Part shown: positions 8,560 through 17,866 of the stretch, piece by piece
Layout: every line of letters starts with the position of its first letter
Position numbering within the stretch: the first letter of the stretch is position 1
From: Faecalibacterium sp. I3-3-89
GTDB taxonomy: Bacteria; Bacillota; Clostridia; Oscillospirales; Ruminococcaceae
Reading direction: 5' to 3'
DNA length: 64,000 nucleotides
Assembly: GCF_023347275.1 (NCBI RefSeq)
Contig: NZ_CP094468.1
Span: 2,108,001-2,172,000 of the forward strand
Notes under the pieces: generated by a model
Told to the model about the DNA's origin: nothing
The model's input: the letters and a program-made list of their open reading frames with translations, nothing else
Databases searched by the model: none
Translations under genes and position numbers: made by a program

Positions 8560-8789
8560 ATCAAAATTGCAGAGTGCAAATGTCTTGAAGCTCTACCTTA
8601 TATAAATAGAAGCGTTTTGAAAAAACGCGCAGCCTGCATCGGAACGGTGCAGAATGAAGGGGATTGGGCACAGCCCAACAAGCATTTTGCAACGCAAAAA
8701 TGGCGTTTGTATAGACAAAAGCCCTGCTTGCCACAACAATGCGTCCTTTTTGTCCGCAATTTGTAATTTTCAGATTGGAGAAAAACGCC
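8560..8789 (+). other. Mobile-element intergenic remnant before DUF3847 stub
   Basis: A 230-bp non-coding stretch leads up to the DUF3847 start. In Clostridia mobilisable elements the segment upstream of DUF3847 and the relaxase gene is where oriT usually lies. It holds short inverted repeats such as GGGCACAGCCC and TTTTGCAACGCAAAA (8692-8706). I see no gene in it. Calling it an oriT relic is inference. Confidence 0.35.
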
Positions 8790-8834
8790 ATGGCAAAGAC
8801 GAAGGCTGAAGAAAAAGCTCTCAACCTTGATTAG
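8790..8834 (+). pseudogene. 5' stub of a DUF3847 gene
   Basis: ATG at 8790, behind GGAG with 9-base spacing, reads MAKTKAEEKALNLD and stops at once. MAKT(K/R)-(x)-E followed by an Asn/Leu/Asp turn is how DUF3847 proteins of Clostridia mobile elements start before their coiled-coil. The gene is cut after 14 codons exactly where the immunity-gene array begins, so the array boundary probably interrupted it. The assignment rests on a very short match. Confidence 0.4.
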
Positions 8835-8854
8835 ATTTTGTTTAACTGCCGGGA

Positions 8855-9460
8855 TTATCTGCGCGCTGCGCGCAACTCCGGCTCGTTCTTTGAAAAGCGT
8901 GATAGCAGCTTCTGTGAGCCGCCCAGCACATCCAGCCCACGGTCATCGTACAAATGGTAGAGGAACGGCCCCGGCCCAGCCAGATAGACGCTGGACACAA
9001 AGCCGTTCCAGCCGCCGATGTCCCCCAGAATGATTTCCCGAAGAAGCAGCTCTGGTTGAAAGCTGATCTTGCTGAGATCCCAGTAAAACTGCACTTGTGC
9101 ATGGGTATCCCCATCTTCATCCTGCTCTGTGGCCGAAAGTTGTTCATCGGGAACTGGGAGGCCCACTCGCTGCCGGATAACGGTCAGCAGGGACTCGGCG
9201 GGTTCTTCATCGGGATACCCGTCGATCCGCAGAAGGTCCGGCACCGCCGGAAGTGCCCGATAGATCGCGGCGGCTCGGTCCAGCGCCCCCTGAACATAAG
9301 CGGGGTTGGTTTTCAGCTTCGCCGCACGCCTATCCAGATAGATTGGTTCCTCCCCGCCGATCTTAAAACGAATGCCCACCGGTGCATGGTAGAACAGAGG
9401 GTGTTCCAGCCCAGCCATGCCCAGATCATGTAAAATGTGTTCAAACCGCTTTGCCAGCAT
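8855..9460 (-). CDS. DUF3885 protein, immunity-like
   Basis: A 201-residue soluble protein with the DUF3885 pattern: an N-terminal FYHAPVGIRFKIG strand pair, a central region and the C-terminal hallmark LYHLYDDRGLDVLGGS. DUF3885 proteins are common in clusters of immunity genes against contact-dependent or secreted toxins. This is the last gene of the long minus-strand array; after its stop only 20 bp separate it from the DUF3847 stub. The cognate toxin is not in the window. Confidence 0.7.
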   Translation of the reverse strand: MLAKRFEHILHDLGMAGLEHPLFYHAPVGIRFKIGGEEPIYLDRRAAKLKTNPAYVQGALDRAAAIYRALPAVPDLLRIDGYPDEEPAESLLTVIRQRVGLPVPDEQLSATEQDEDGDTHAQVQFYWDLSKISFQPELLLREIILGDIGGWNGFVSSVYLAGPGPFLYHLYDDRGLDVLGGSQKLLSRFSKNEPELRAARR

Positions 9461-9475
9461 GGTATCCCTCCGTTC

Positions 9476-9835
9476 TCATGTCATTTCATACAGCAGAGCA
9501 GCATCGCCCTGCACCAGTTCCAGATGGGAGCGCAGCGTATTAAGCCCGCTTTGCACCGCCTCGGTGGGCAGATCCCAGTCCGGGGCAATTTCAGCGGCCA
9601 GCTCCGAGAGATCCTGCTCCCGCAGAGCTGCCAGCAGTTGAGACGCCAGCTCTCCCTCCAGCAGAGCGCAGTCCAGGGTGTCTTCCGTCTGGGGAGCAGG
9701 AAAACGGACATCCAGATCCAGTTCGCTCTCACACCAGTCCCAGATGGCCATATAGACCGCGCCGGAGCAGTCACCGTCGGACAACTCCTGCCGCTGGTTA
9801 TTTTTTATCAGATAAAAGGACGCGATCTGTGACAT
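9476..9835 (-). CDS. Small acidic protein in immunity array
   Basis: A 119-residue acidic protein without signal or TM segment; features are SDGDCSGAVYMAIWDW near residues 19-34 and a Leu-rich helical second half. No family recognised. It lies 15 bp upstream of the DUF3885 gene and 11 bp after the SF0329-like gene, so it is part of the same transcript. By context it is probably another immunity protein. Confidence 0.55.
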   Translation of the reverse strand: MSQIASFYLIKNNQRQELSDGDCSGAVYMAIWDWCESELDLDVRFPAPQTEDTLDCALLEGELASQLLAALREQDLSELAAEIAPDWDLPTEAVQSGLNTLRSHLELVQGDAALLYEMT

Positions 9836-9846
9836 GGTGGTTCCTC

Positions 9847-10383
9847 CTAAATGTTATTCGCTTCCATCAGCCCTTCGGCCTGCAACCGGATCACATAGAA
9901 AGCCCGCACCCAGTCCAGTTCCTGCTCCATGGAGTCCTCCAAAGCCAGCAGGCGGCGCTTGCCAAGCCTGCGATCCAGAAGGGCAAAGATACGGACAAGG
10001 GGATTCTCGCTGACAAGGCTTTTCTCGATGCTCTGGTTGTCAAAGATCCCAAACGCCTCATAGAACACCTTTTGGTCAAAGGTGCCCTGCTCCAGCGCAT
10101 AGGCATGAGCCTGATTGATGGCCTCTTTTGCGGAGTCGTGATCTTTCAGCGTGGTGGAGCGCAAGTGATGAAATTTCGTCCACACATTTTCAAAATAGGT
10201 GTAGTAGTTGCTCCGCAGCACTTCCACGCCGTCCACACGAATGGCGGCCCGGCCCTCATGGTCGGCGCTTTTGCTGTAACTGGTGGCAAAATACTGGATG
10301 TGGCCCCGGAGTGCCGGGCACAGGTAGTCATTCTCCAATTTGTTCCGGATTCCACTCCAAGTGGATACTCTACTGTTTGACAT
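9847..10383 (-). CDS. SF0329-like immunity-type protein
   Basis: A 178-residue protein starting MSNSRVSTWSGIRNKLE and continuing with LRGHIQYFATSYSKSADHEG and RAAIRVDGVEV, the layout of the SF0329 family found beside toxin and immunity genes. The start is the ATG at 10383 behind AGGAAA; the frame is open further upstream without an RBS. The C-terminal half is helical. Family match from memory of the pattern, so moderate certainty. Role: probable toxin neutralisation, inferred. Confidence 0.55.
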   Translation of the reverse strand: MSNSRVSTWSGIRNKLENDYLCPALRGHIQYFATSYSKSADHEGRAAIRVDGVEVLRSNYYTYFENVWTKFHHLRSTTLKDHDSAKEAINQAHAYALEQGTFDQKVFYEAFGIFDNQSIEKSLVSENPLVRIFALLDRRLGKRRLLALEDSMEQELDWVRAFYVIRLQAEGLMEANNI

Positions 10384-10409
10384 AGGTGTTGTTTCCTTTC
10401 TGCTGATTC

Positions 10410-10961
10410 CTACTGCTTTTGGAGATACTCCCGGAAGCATTCGATGAACTCCCGATTCCGCTTAGGGACATCGAACCCCTTCCGATGGGGGAAGAACCCC
10501 TCCTGTTCCACATCGTCCAGCAGCTTGGGCAGATTGGAAAACCGGGCAAAGAATGGTAGTGCATAGTCCTGGATCTGCCCGGAAATTTCCTGGATAGAGC
10601 GTTCCCGCTCCAGCAGAGTAGATACCTCATAGCGGGGGAAGTCATCATACCGGTGGGTCAGCCGGGCGATGGAGGTACCCACGATACCATCATAGGTTTC
10701 CTCCGTCCCTTCCTGCTCACTGCGCCACTGGGCAATCACCGGGGAACTCACATCGAAGAAGGCAGTAAAAGTGGTGGAGCCAAAGCGGATGGAGGGGGAA
10801 AAGTAAAAGGAGAACACAAAGATGCCGTCTTTTTTGTAGATGTCATTTTTGCTCTTGCGGTATTTGTAGCCCAGCGGGTTCAAAGGCTCCGCGATCCGCT
10901 CACAGGTATAGACGAAGATCTCACGGGGCTTGGTTCCCTTGGGAAAATCCTTCTTCTCCAT
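10410..10961 (-). CDS. DUF4304-like protein
   Basis: A 183-residue soluble protein. After a short basic start it reads ERIAEPLNPLGYKYRKSKND and then beta strands (IFVFSFYFSPSIRFGSTTF), the same order as DUF4304-type domains, where a helix with PLGFKK is followed by a meander of strands. The C-terminal half is helical. It overlaps nothing and sits 9 bp after the CbrC gene. An immunity role is inferred from neighbours. Confidence 0.45.
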   Translation of the reverse strand: MEKKDFPKGTKPREIFVYTCERIAEPLNPLGYKYRKSKNDIYKKDGIFVFSFYFSPSIRFGSTTFTAFFDVSSPVIAQWRSEQEGTEETYDGIVGTSIARLTHRYDDFPRYEVSTLLERERSIQEISGQIQDYALPFFARFSNLPKLLDDVEQEGFFPHRKGFDVPKRNREFIECFREYLQKQ

Positions 10962-10970
10962 GTTGCCACC

Positions 10971-11840
10971 TCAATCAAAATCCATCCAGACCAGGTGTTT
11001 TCCGCAGTGGAGGCACTGGAACAGATAGCATTGCAGATGCCCGCCATTGACAGATTCCCGGATCATTTCTTTTTGCTCATCGTCCCACATCGGATCGTCC
11101 AGTACCTCCTCCAGCACACCCAGGGCCCGCAGTTCCCTGGCACCCACATGGCCCAGGTAGGCGCAGTAGTCGCCGCAGTGGGCGCGCCAGTATTCCTGCT
11201 GCCAGCCGGAGTAGCCCGGGGTGCGGTGGATCGGCTCGTCCAGCTTCTCCGGATCGTCTACACCATCATCCACAGAGAAATCATCTTGAAAACTACCGTC
11301 ATATTTCCGGGCTGCTTCGCCGTTGGCGATGCACTCTGGGCACAGATATGCAATATCCTCCACGGCGTAAAAGGGGGCTGTATAGAAAATATGGGTCGTC
11401 TTGCCACAGCAGTCGCAGACAACGCCGTCTGCGGATTCCTCAAAAGCCCCAGTTTCCAGAGGATTGGGGTGATACCGGAAGGCGGGCAGGCCCAGCTGGG
11501 CCTGCCGTTCCTTCTCTTTCTGCTTCTCCTCCGGCGTTTTGGGCCTGGGGAGGGCATAATGATTGCCCCAGTTTTCCGCATAGTCCTTCAAGATGCCCAG
11601 CCGCTTGAGGGTCTTCTTGTCGGAACGATTTCCGATTTGGCAGAGCAGTTCGTAGGCATCCTTCTTGAAGTCCAGCAGATCATACACATCCACCAGCACT
11701 TCCTTGGCCTGCTTGTCTTCCGACAGCTCCAGTTTCTCCTTGAAGGTATAGAGAGCACGGACACTGTCCGGATCTCCTTCTGTCTCCCGAAACTGCTTTT
11801 GGAGTTCAATATATTGCTTCAGGTATTCGTTCATGGTCAC
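10971..11840 (-). CDS. CbrC/UPF0167 family protein with N-terminal extension
   Basis: A 289-residue protein. Residues 1-110 are helical and not part of the family core. Residues 115-289 match CbrC/UPF0167: LPAFRYHPNPLETGAFE, the CDCCGK knuckle, YTAPFYAVEDIAYLCPECIA, and a second CLHCGK knuckle close to the end. E. coli CbrC is linked to colicin E2 tolerance, so this is a plausible bacteriocin or toxin resistance protein. Zinc binding is expected from the CxxC pairs. It follows the giant SUFU/DUF4253 gene by 9 bp. Confidence 0.75.
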   Translation of the reverse strand: MTMNEYLKQYIELQKQFRETEGDPDSVRALYTFKEKLELSEDKQAKEVLVDVYDLLDFKKDAYELLCQIGNRSDKKTLKRLGILKDYAENWGNHYALPRPKTPEEKQKEKERQAQLGLPAFRYHPNPLETGAFEESADGVVCDCCGKTTHIFYTAPFYAVEDIAYLCPECIANGEAARKYDGSFQDDFSVDDGVDDPEKLDEPIHRTPGYSGWQQEYWRAHCGDYCAYLGHVGARELRALGVLEEVLDDPMWDDEQKEMIRESVNGGHLQCYLFQCLHCGKHLVWMDFD

Positions 11841-11849
11841 AATCTCCCA

Positions 11850-14800
11850 TCAATCCCACCAGAAATACCAGACGGTGGACTGCCACAGGACATCTGCCAA
11901 GGAGCCAATGCTTCCATCCTCATTCTGATCCAGATCTGGGCAGAAACCATATTGCTCCACAGCCACCTCCATAGCTCTTTCCTTGGAGATCGGAGTTGGA
12001 AGTTCAAACTCCAATTCATCGTGGCTCATGGCGGCAGGGATGGCACCATGTTGCTCGAACCAATATTTCGCCACTGCCATCAGGTCCGGTGTGTCGGGAC
12101 ACTCATTCCAATTTCCAAAGGGCAGGTAGGCGAAGATCTCCCAGGGGTTCTTTACCGGAATTTTAGCCAGAATGAGCGGATATGTCATTCCGGTATCATC
12201 GTTCCAATAGTTTGCGAAGCGGTCGTTGGGTTCTCCGCCCTCCATCTCGCCCAGGACTTCCTCCTCCCAGTCCAGATCATCGTCCTCGGCTTCTTCCTTG
12301 CGCTGGCCGGTCAATTCCTCCAAAATCGCCTTTCCGTCCTTAACAGGAGCGGAGAGCATCTTCTTCCGGTACTCCTCTACCGTTTTGAGGTCAAATTCAT
12401 AGCAGTCCGCATCATGCTCCGGGTCGGCGTTCATTACCAGACATTCCAACAGCGTTTCATCATCCGCCTGGATAAGTACGGGAACAAAGCCCTCCCGTAC
12501 CCCCAGCCGCTGGGCGTAGCTGTATGCCGACATGATGGGGTCATCATCTGCCATGGATGGGAAATAGGTACACTCGCAGTCCAGATACTCCATGATGGCA
12601 TGAGCCACTTCGGAAGGCTCCAGCGTGTCCTCGTCGAAGTCCTGTCCCTGCCAGTTTTCAAAGCGTTCCTCAATCACTTGAGCCATGGTCTGATAGTATT
12701 TCTCATCAAATGGGATGAATAAGTATGCCTCCTGTTGAAATTCATTGGAGTGGTATCGGGACGGACCAAAATATTTCAGGGCATAGTCATCAATGTCGGC
12801 AGGATAGTAGGGACTGTCGCCCTCTCCGTAGTAATAGCCTGCAAAGGCACGGCCTTGCTGATTGAACAGCACAGAGAACAGACAGCCGTCCAGCTCATCC
12901 CGGATAAACTCCCGCAGATCCACGCTGGCAGGGTCGGCTTTGACCTGTTTGGCCACTTCGCTGTATTCTTTCAGGAAGTCCTCGCCCATCAGGTCGTGCT
13001 CCATGCACCAGCGCAAGTAGATGGCCATGTGGTTATAAGCATTGATGGGGTCAATAGGCAGTTCCTTCTCCTCAATGCTCTCAAGGTGATAGGAAGCGTC
13101 GTCCATCTCACCGTCAAAATTATCATTGGAAAGGGTGCCACGGGTGATCGCATTCTGACGAGTGGGGTTTACAACAAAACTGATCCCCCTCATCTTGTTC
13201 AGCAGAGCGTCTACATCATGTTCCAGTTTATAGTCCAACTCGTCCTCATAAAGCGGAATGACCTGATAGAAGTTGACCTCCTCGCCGCCCGGCAGGGTGC
13301 AGACCTCGCCGCCCTCCTCTGTACTTTGGGGGCCGGTGAGAATGGCGGCACACAGCTTCGTATTTTCCGCAAAGTTCTCCTTGTTATCCATGGTATGTCC
13401 AAAGCCCAGCCAGGTATCGCTGGCAATGGGAAGGCGGGCCAAGGATTTCAGCAGGCGGATGGGCCAGTACCACTTTTCGTCTTTCATGGACTCCTGATCC
13501 AGCTTCCAGTCCGCAGGCAGGGCAATGGCCAGCTCCGCCCGCTCCAGCTTATATTCCGCCAGTTCCTCCGGCACATTCATCCGGTGAGCGCCCATGCCCA
13601 TGGTGACCAGGGTGCAGTAGTCCCGCTCCTCAGAGGGCGGCACAACGCAGATGTCCACATGAATGTCGGGGGAAACCAGCTCATGGAACACATTCTCAAA
13701 CTCGCCAAAGGTGTTTTTGATGTGCTGCTCTATCGCAGACATCTCATCCTCCGAATAAACCTCCGGCTCGCTGTTTTTTCTTGAGGACCAGAAGGCATCC
13801 GCCTTCGTGCCGTCCGGGTTCAGGAAAATCTGAAAATACTGATCGTCTCCCGGCTGTTGATAGACAAGACCAATGCGTCGCAGCTGATCCACAAACACAC
13901 CTGTTAGAATGCCCTCTGGTTCTCCTTCAGGGGTGTGGGTCAGCCATTCACCGCTGTCCAGCCGTTCCTTGAGCTGCCGCAGCCAGTCGGTTCCCATCTT
14001 GGAGAGTCCAGCTTCGTTCATACGGAAGGAAAGCTCCACAAGATGTTCCTTCACCGGGTATTGGAATTCACAGCAGGGGGAATTTTTCTTATAGCTATAC
14101 CGCTCTGGGTGGAACAGTTCATAAAATTCGGCAAGTCCCGCTTCGTCCACCCGAATGCAGGCTATGGCGCATTGTTTATCATCCGCATTCTCGTCCAGTC
14201 CCCGCTGGAGCGTTTGGTCAGCATCGGGATTGATCCAATGATATTCCATCTGTTCCAGGGTAGCTCCGGCTTTGATCTCTTTTTTTAAGGTCAGGAACTC
14301 ATAATCTCCCGGTTCCAGTTTTAATCCTTGCTTGACGGCATCCAGCGCACCGGATTTATCGCCAAAATGCGCCCGTAGCTTGCCCAGATGGAGCCAGATC
14401 CAGGGGTAGTCCGGCTCCTCCAGAGCGCCCCGCTCCGCATATTCCAGTGCTTCTTCCAGCCTGCCGCAATACATCAACGCCACAGAATACCGGTAGTACC
14501 AGGTAGCGCAGCCCGTGGCGTTTTTCTCCGAATCCTTCATCCATTCCGCAGCGCGGTAGTAGTGGATGTAATCGTCCAGGTTAAGGCAGGCAAAGGCATA
14601 CCAGAGGGCAATCTGTAAATCCTGGTGAGCCTGTTTTTCGCTGAATCGTCCTTCTTCTACGCCGCTTTTGATAAAATTCTCCAGCCAGTCGAGCATTTTC
14701 CCAAAGTAAGCGGCAGTTCCTTCGTCAAAGGACTCCAGTATTTCAATATCCTCTGTCGAAAGCAGGGAGCCAGTTTCCTCATGAATATCAGGCTCCGGTT

Positions 14801-16271
14801 CTTTCTCGTCCAGTAGCGGCACACCGCCCACATCCCGCCGAAATGCGTGGAAGTGAGCATAGGGCAGGTCGCTTCCCTCAAAGAATGCCTGTGCCGCTGT
14901 TAGTACAGCGGGCAGATCCCAGGCGATAAAATCCAGATACCCACAATACAGACCAGTGGCCCCACCCAGGAAGGTCACGGCTTCCTCTCCTGCATCCCGT
15001 AGGATGGCATCCCGCAGGTTATCCCGGAAATCCAGAATAGCTTTCACTCGTTCCTCACCGGTAAAACCGGACAGCGGGTACAGGAGGAATCCAGCGGCAA
15101 TGCCATCCTTGTGGTACTCATCCACCATATCACTGCGGGCAGTCAGGTAGTCGTTGATGAGCACCGGCAGGCGGCAGCTTCCAGTATAAACATCCAGCCG
15201 CCAGTCAGCCTCCGGGTCCTCCACCGGTTCCAGTTCATAGGCAAGATAACTGTTTTCCAAGTAGTCGCTGCCATCCCGCCAGAGAGAAAGCCCCATGCTT
15301 TGCAGCAACTCCGGCAGTTCGGAAAGCAGCTTGGCCGGTTCGTCTTTCGGTTGAGCATAAACATCAAACCCAGCAACAAAGGCGATAGCGGAAACTTCTC
15401 CGATGGTTTGATCCACCAGCATAGAGAGTGCCCACCAGACCTTGTCTGTGTCCTCTTTCAAGATCGGCGTCAGCTTTTCACAGTAAAGGACCAGACTTAC
15501 CTGATGATCCTCTGTTTCCTCTGCCCACATCTGCACATCATCAGCCCGAACTTCGATCTCTCCAGCCCGCAGCTCGAACCCCTCACAGGGCTGGCGGCCT
15601 ACCCAGATATTCCAATGCTCAAGCACCGATTCTGGGGCCTGCTTCTGGAAGTACACCAACGGGAACAGGCGGGAGCGAAGGCCCTCTGGACTGAGGATCA
15701 ATTCATACTTTTCGCCATTGAAGCCCAGCTCAAAAGAAGTATCACGCAGGGCCGTTTTGAGCGCATTCCCGCATTTTTCAACCAGTTCTTCGCCGCGCTG
15801 GTGCGTTTCGTCCGTATCTATGATTTGACGCAGTTCTGCCTCAATCTGAGAAAAGGCTGCCCATCCTTCCTGCGTCCTTTCACGGAAGTTCTTTTCAAAA
15901 CGGGGCAGGGACAAACGACGGCGGCAATCGTCTATGTACTCCTGGGTATCTTTGTCTCCGGGGCGGGCTTTCAGGGCCTTTTCAAAGTAACGCAGGGCGG
16001 GACCTTCCTCATCCAGAAAATAATAAGCGGAAGCGATCCGATAATTCCAGCAGTGATCTTCGGCAAAATGCTCCTCATGGGGAGCCAGAAGTTCCAGCGC
16101 CTTTTCAAAAGGCTCCCGTTCTCCTATATGTGCAACGGCAATATATGCCTTGGCCAGCTCACTGTCCAGTTCCGGGGTGCGCTCCTCGGCAGGAATCGCT
16201 TCCAGGGTGTCGATTACCTTCTGCGCTTCATCCTGTTCAAACCATTGCTGGCATTGTTTCAATAAATCCAT
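11850..16271 (-). CDS. Giant TPR-SUFU-DUF4253 multidomain protein
   Basis: A 1473-residue soluble protein, by far the largest in the array. Residues 1-120 are TPR-like (EGPALRYFEKALKARPGD), followed by repeats of acidic domains, a second TPR-like region near 560-680, then a suppressor-of-fused domain near 830-1000 with its hallmark ERDYCTLVTMGMGAHRMNVP. The last 240 residues are a DUF4253 domain (LMAVAKYWFEQHGAIPAAMS, QYGFCPDLDQ, final WYFWWD). SUFU and DUF4253 domains are both used as immunity modules, so this looks like several immunity proteins fused. The start is the ATG at 16271 after AAGGAG; the GTG at 16313 lacks an RBS. Confidence 0.75.
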   Translation of the reverse strand: MDLLKQCQQWFEQDEAQKVIDTLEAIPAEERTPELDSELAKAYIAVAHIGEREPFEKALELLAPHEEHFAEDHCWNYRIASAYYFLDEEGPALRYFEKALKARPGDKDTQEYIDDCRRRLSLPRFEKNFRERTQEGWAAFSQIEAELRQIIDTDETHQRGEELVEKCGNALKTALRDTSFELGFNGEKYELILSPEGLRSRLFPLVYFQKQAPESVLEHWNIWVGRQPCEGFELRAGEIEVRADDVQMWAEETEDHQVSLVLYCEKLTPILKEDTDKVWWALSMLVDQTIGEVSAIAFVAGFDVYAQPKDEPAKLLSELPELLQSMGLSLWRDGSDYLENSYLAYELEPVEDPEADWRLDVYTGSCRLPVLINDYLTARSDMVDEYHKDGIAAGFLLYPLSGFTGEERVKAILDFRDNLRDAILRDAGEEAVTFLGGATGLYCGYLDFIAWDLPAVLTAAQAFFEGSDLPYAHFHAFRRDVGGVPLLDEKEPEPDIHEETGSLLSTEDIEILESFDEGTAAYFGKMLDWLENFIKSGVEEGRFSEKQAHQDLQIALWYAFACLNLDDYIHYYRAAEWMKDSEKNATGCATWYYRYSVALMYCGRLEEALEYAERGALEEPDYPWIWLHLGKLRAHFGDKSGALDAVKQGLKLEPGDYEFLTLKKEIKAGATLEQMEYHWINPDADQTLQRGLDENADDKQCAIACIRVDEAGLAEFYELFHPERYSYKKNSPCCEFQYPVKEHLVELSFRMNEAGLSKMGTDWLRQLKERLDSGEWLTHTPEGEPEGILTGVFVDQLRRIGLVYQQPGDDQYFQIFLNPDGTKADAFWSSRKNSEPEVYSEDEMSAIEQHIKNTFGEFENVFHELVSPDIHVDICVVPPSEERDYCTLVTMGMGAHRMNVPEELAEYKLERAELAIALPADWKLDQESMKDEKWYWPIRLLKSLARLPIASDTWLGFGHTMDNKENFAENTKLCAAILTGPQSTEEGGEVCTLPGGEEVNFYQVIPLYEDELDYKLEHDVDALLNKMRGISFVVNPTRQNAITRGTLSNDNFDGEMDDASYHLESIEEKELPIDPINAYNHMAIYLRWCMEHDLMGEDFLKEYSEVAKQVKADPASVDLREFIRDELDGCLFSVLFNQQGRAFAGYYYGEGDSPYYPADIDDYALKYFGPSRYHSNEFQQEAYLFIPFDEKYYQTMAQVIEERFENWQGQDFDEDTLEPSEVAHAIMEYLDCECTYFPSMADDDPIMSAYSYAQRLGVREGFVPVLIQADDETLLECLVMNADPEHDADCYEFDLKTVEEYRKKMLSAPVKDGKAILEELTGQRKEEAEDDDLDWEEEVLGEMEGGEPNDRFANYWNDDTGMTYPLILAKIPVKNPWEIFAYLPFGNWNECPDTPDLMAVAKYWFEQHGAIPAAMSHDELEFELPTPISKERAMEVAVEQYGFCPDLDQNEDGSIGSLADVLWQSTVWYFWWD

Positions 16272-16312
16272 ATCATAATCTCCTTTTCCATCTTCGGTAG
16301 GGATAGGTTTCA

Positions 16313-16882
16313 CTAATAAGCAGAGCTTGTAATTTCAAAGCTAAAATTCATATCTGCATTTATGGTGACTTCTTCATTTGTGGCTGGTTGTATCACAAAC
16401 TCAAATGTAGGTTCATAGTCCCCATCCTGCAAGGTTTCTCCACCCAAAATCTCGATATGATACCAGCCATTTGCAAGCTCAATCATCGGCTTCTTATGCA
16501 CTCTATAGTAAGAAATCAGATCTTTCACCTTTTCAGGCGTAAACTGCTCCAATATTGGCCATGTAAAAAGCATCAGCATATTATGATCTACTTTGAGGGA
16601 ATAGCCACTTTTTCTAAGCTGCAATCGGTTTCTTTCTTTGCACAGCTCCGGTCTATCACCAGAGAGATTGAACAATATGGTATAGGGATAGTTTTCAATA
16701 CCGGCCATTGGGATTACAATTCCTTCGTCAAATACCCTGTCGCCGCTTTCGTTTGTGGTAAACTCCATCGCTAAATCATCTGAAAGATGATTTGCCTGCT
16801 TCCAGTCCTCCAGCAACAAAATGTCACCAAGGAGAAAATAATTAACAAGATCGTTTAATACTTCCGTAAACCTATATATCAT
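16313..16882 (-). CDS. Hypothetical immunity-array protein
   Basis: A 189-residue soluble protein: a helical start (TEVLNDLVNYFLLGDILLLE), a middle strand-rich part and a C-terminal beta region (GWYHIEILGG, YEPTFEFVIQPA, NFSFEI). It is more AT-rich than the neighbours on both sides, which suggests separate acquisition. No family assigned. It lies between the LRR-NTF2 gene and the giant protein, 14 and about 40 bp away. Confidence 0.55.
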   Translation of the reverse strand: MIYRFTEVLNDLVNYFLLGDILLLEDWKQANHLSDDLAMEFTTNESGDRVFDEGIVIPMAGIENYPYTILFNLSGDRPELCKERNRLQLRKSGYSLKVDHNMLMLFTWPILEQFTPEKVKDLISYYRVHKKPMIELANGWYHIEILGGETLQDGDYEPTFEFVIQPATNEEVTINADMNFSFEITSSAY

Positions 16883-16896
16883 CCATTATGCCTCCC

Positions 16897-17856
16897 TTAC
16901 AATCCTGTCCGCTGCCAGCCGTTCAGCCGCTCCTGCACCGCGTCAATCATCCAACCCTCGCCCACGCGCTTCATGAGAAAGCGGCGGTCAAAGCTGGTAT
17001 TTTTCTCTCTGGTGTAGATGTAGAGCTTATTCTTAGTGATCTGCTCCGCGTCAAGGAATTCTTCCCCGTTGTAGGTGCCCTGGGCGCTGTATGAGAGGGC
17101 CAGAGGCCGATAGCCCAGACGGGGCTTTTCGCTCACATACTTCTCCCAGATCGCCAGCAGGCGGGGCACAGCCTCGGCATCTTCAAACCCAACCTGCTCC
17201 ATGTACTGCTCCCATTCTGTCATTTCGGCAAAGAAAGCGGACAACACACTGCGGCATTCCGACGCTGCCTGCTCATCCAGCTGGACGGGCTTTTTGGCCT
17301 TTTCCCGCTGGAGCTGGGAGAAGTGTTCCATCTGCTCCTTGGTAAATTGCACATGGGCCACCGGCTTGATGTAGTTGTTGCCGGCGACAGCCAGTAGTCC
17401 ATCATAAGTAACAGCAGTGTGGTCGATCCAGATATGAGAGAGCTTGGGGATGGAGGCTGCCTGGAGCAGACCGGCATCATCCAGCCCAGTGTGGTCAAGG
17501 GTCAGCAGGTCCAGCTTACAGCCTTGCAGGGCGGACAGGCCGCTGCCGTCGATCCCGGCGTTCCCGGTCAGCAGCAGGATGCGCAGCTTGGGCATGGCGG
17601 AAAAAACGGGGAAACAGGCGTCGGTAAGGGTGCCGTTTTCCACGCCGAAGTTGACCATGCTTTTATGCCCGGCAAAGGGGGCCAGCAGTTCATCCGTCAC
17701 CGGATACCCTTTCACATGGAAGCCCACTAGGGTGTAACCGGCCAACCGCTCCACGATCTCTGCGGTCAGCTTCGGAATATCAAATTTCTTTTCTCCATCT
17801 AAAGTTAGGACACCGTTTTCCCAATCCGCTGTTCGTGTCCGTTTTGGCCATTCCAT
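16897..17856 (-). CDS. Leucine-rich repeat plus NTF2-fold immunity protein
   Basis: A 319-residue protein. Residues 30-170 are degenerate leucine-rich repeats (LRILLLTGNAGIDGSGLSAL, LDLLTLDHTGLDDAGLL, LSHIWIDHTAVTYDGLL). Residues 200-319 resemble the NTF2-fold immunity domain: helices with AFFAEMTEWEQYMEQ, strands YRPLALSYSAQ and the closing MKRVGEGWMID. The start ATG at 17856 has GGAG six bases upstream. The repeat part probably presents or extends the immunity domain; the toxin target is unknown. Confidence 0.65.
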   Translation of the reverse strand: MEWPKRTRTADWENGVLTLDGEKKFDIPKLTAEIVERLAGYTLVGFHVKGYPVTDELLAPFAGHKSMVNFGVENGTLTDACFPVFSAMPKLRILLLTGNAGIDGSGLSALQGCKLDLLTLDHTGLDDAGLLQAASIPKLSHIWIDHTAVTYDGLLAVAGNNYIKPVAHVQFTKEQMEHFSQLQREKAKKPVQLDEQAASECRSVLSAFFAEMTEWEQYMEQVGFEDAEAVPRLLAIWEKYVSEKPRLGYRPLALSYSAQGTYNGEEFLDAEQITKNKLYIYTREKNTSFDRRFLMKRVGEGWMIDAVQERLNGWQRTGL

Positions 17857-17866
17857 AGTTTACTCC

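Noticed and set aside
8842..9147. Overlapping frame inside the DUF3885 gene region
   Set aside because: Same strand, different frame, no RBS; the DUF3885 frame explains the segment.
10653..16265. Long plus-strand open frames opposite the giant immunity gene (10653-12722, 12735-13784, 15111-16265)
   Set aside because: They mirror the minus-strand genes, whose families are recognisable and whose RBSs are good. The plus reading is Val/Ile/Leu-rich with no domain, as expected for an antisense shadow in this codon usage.
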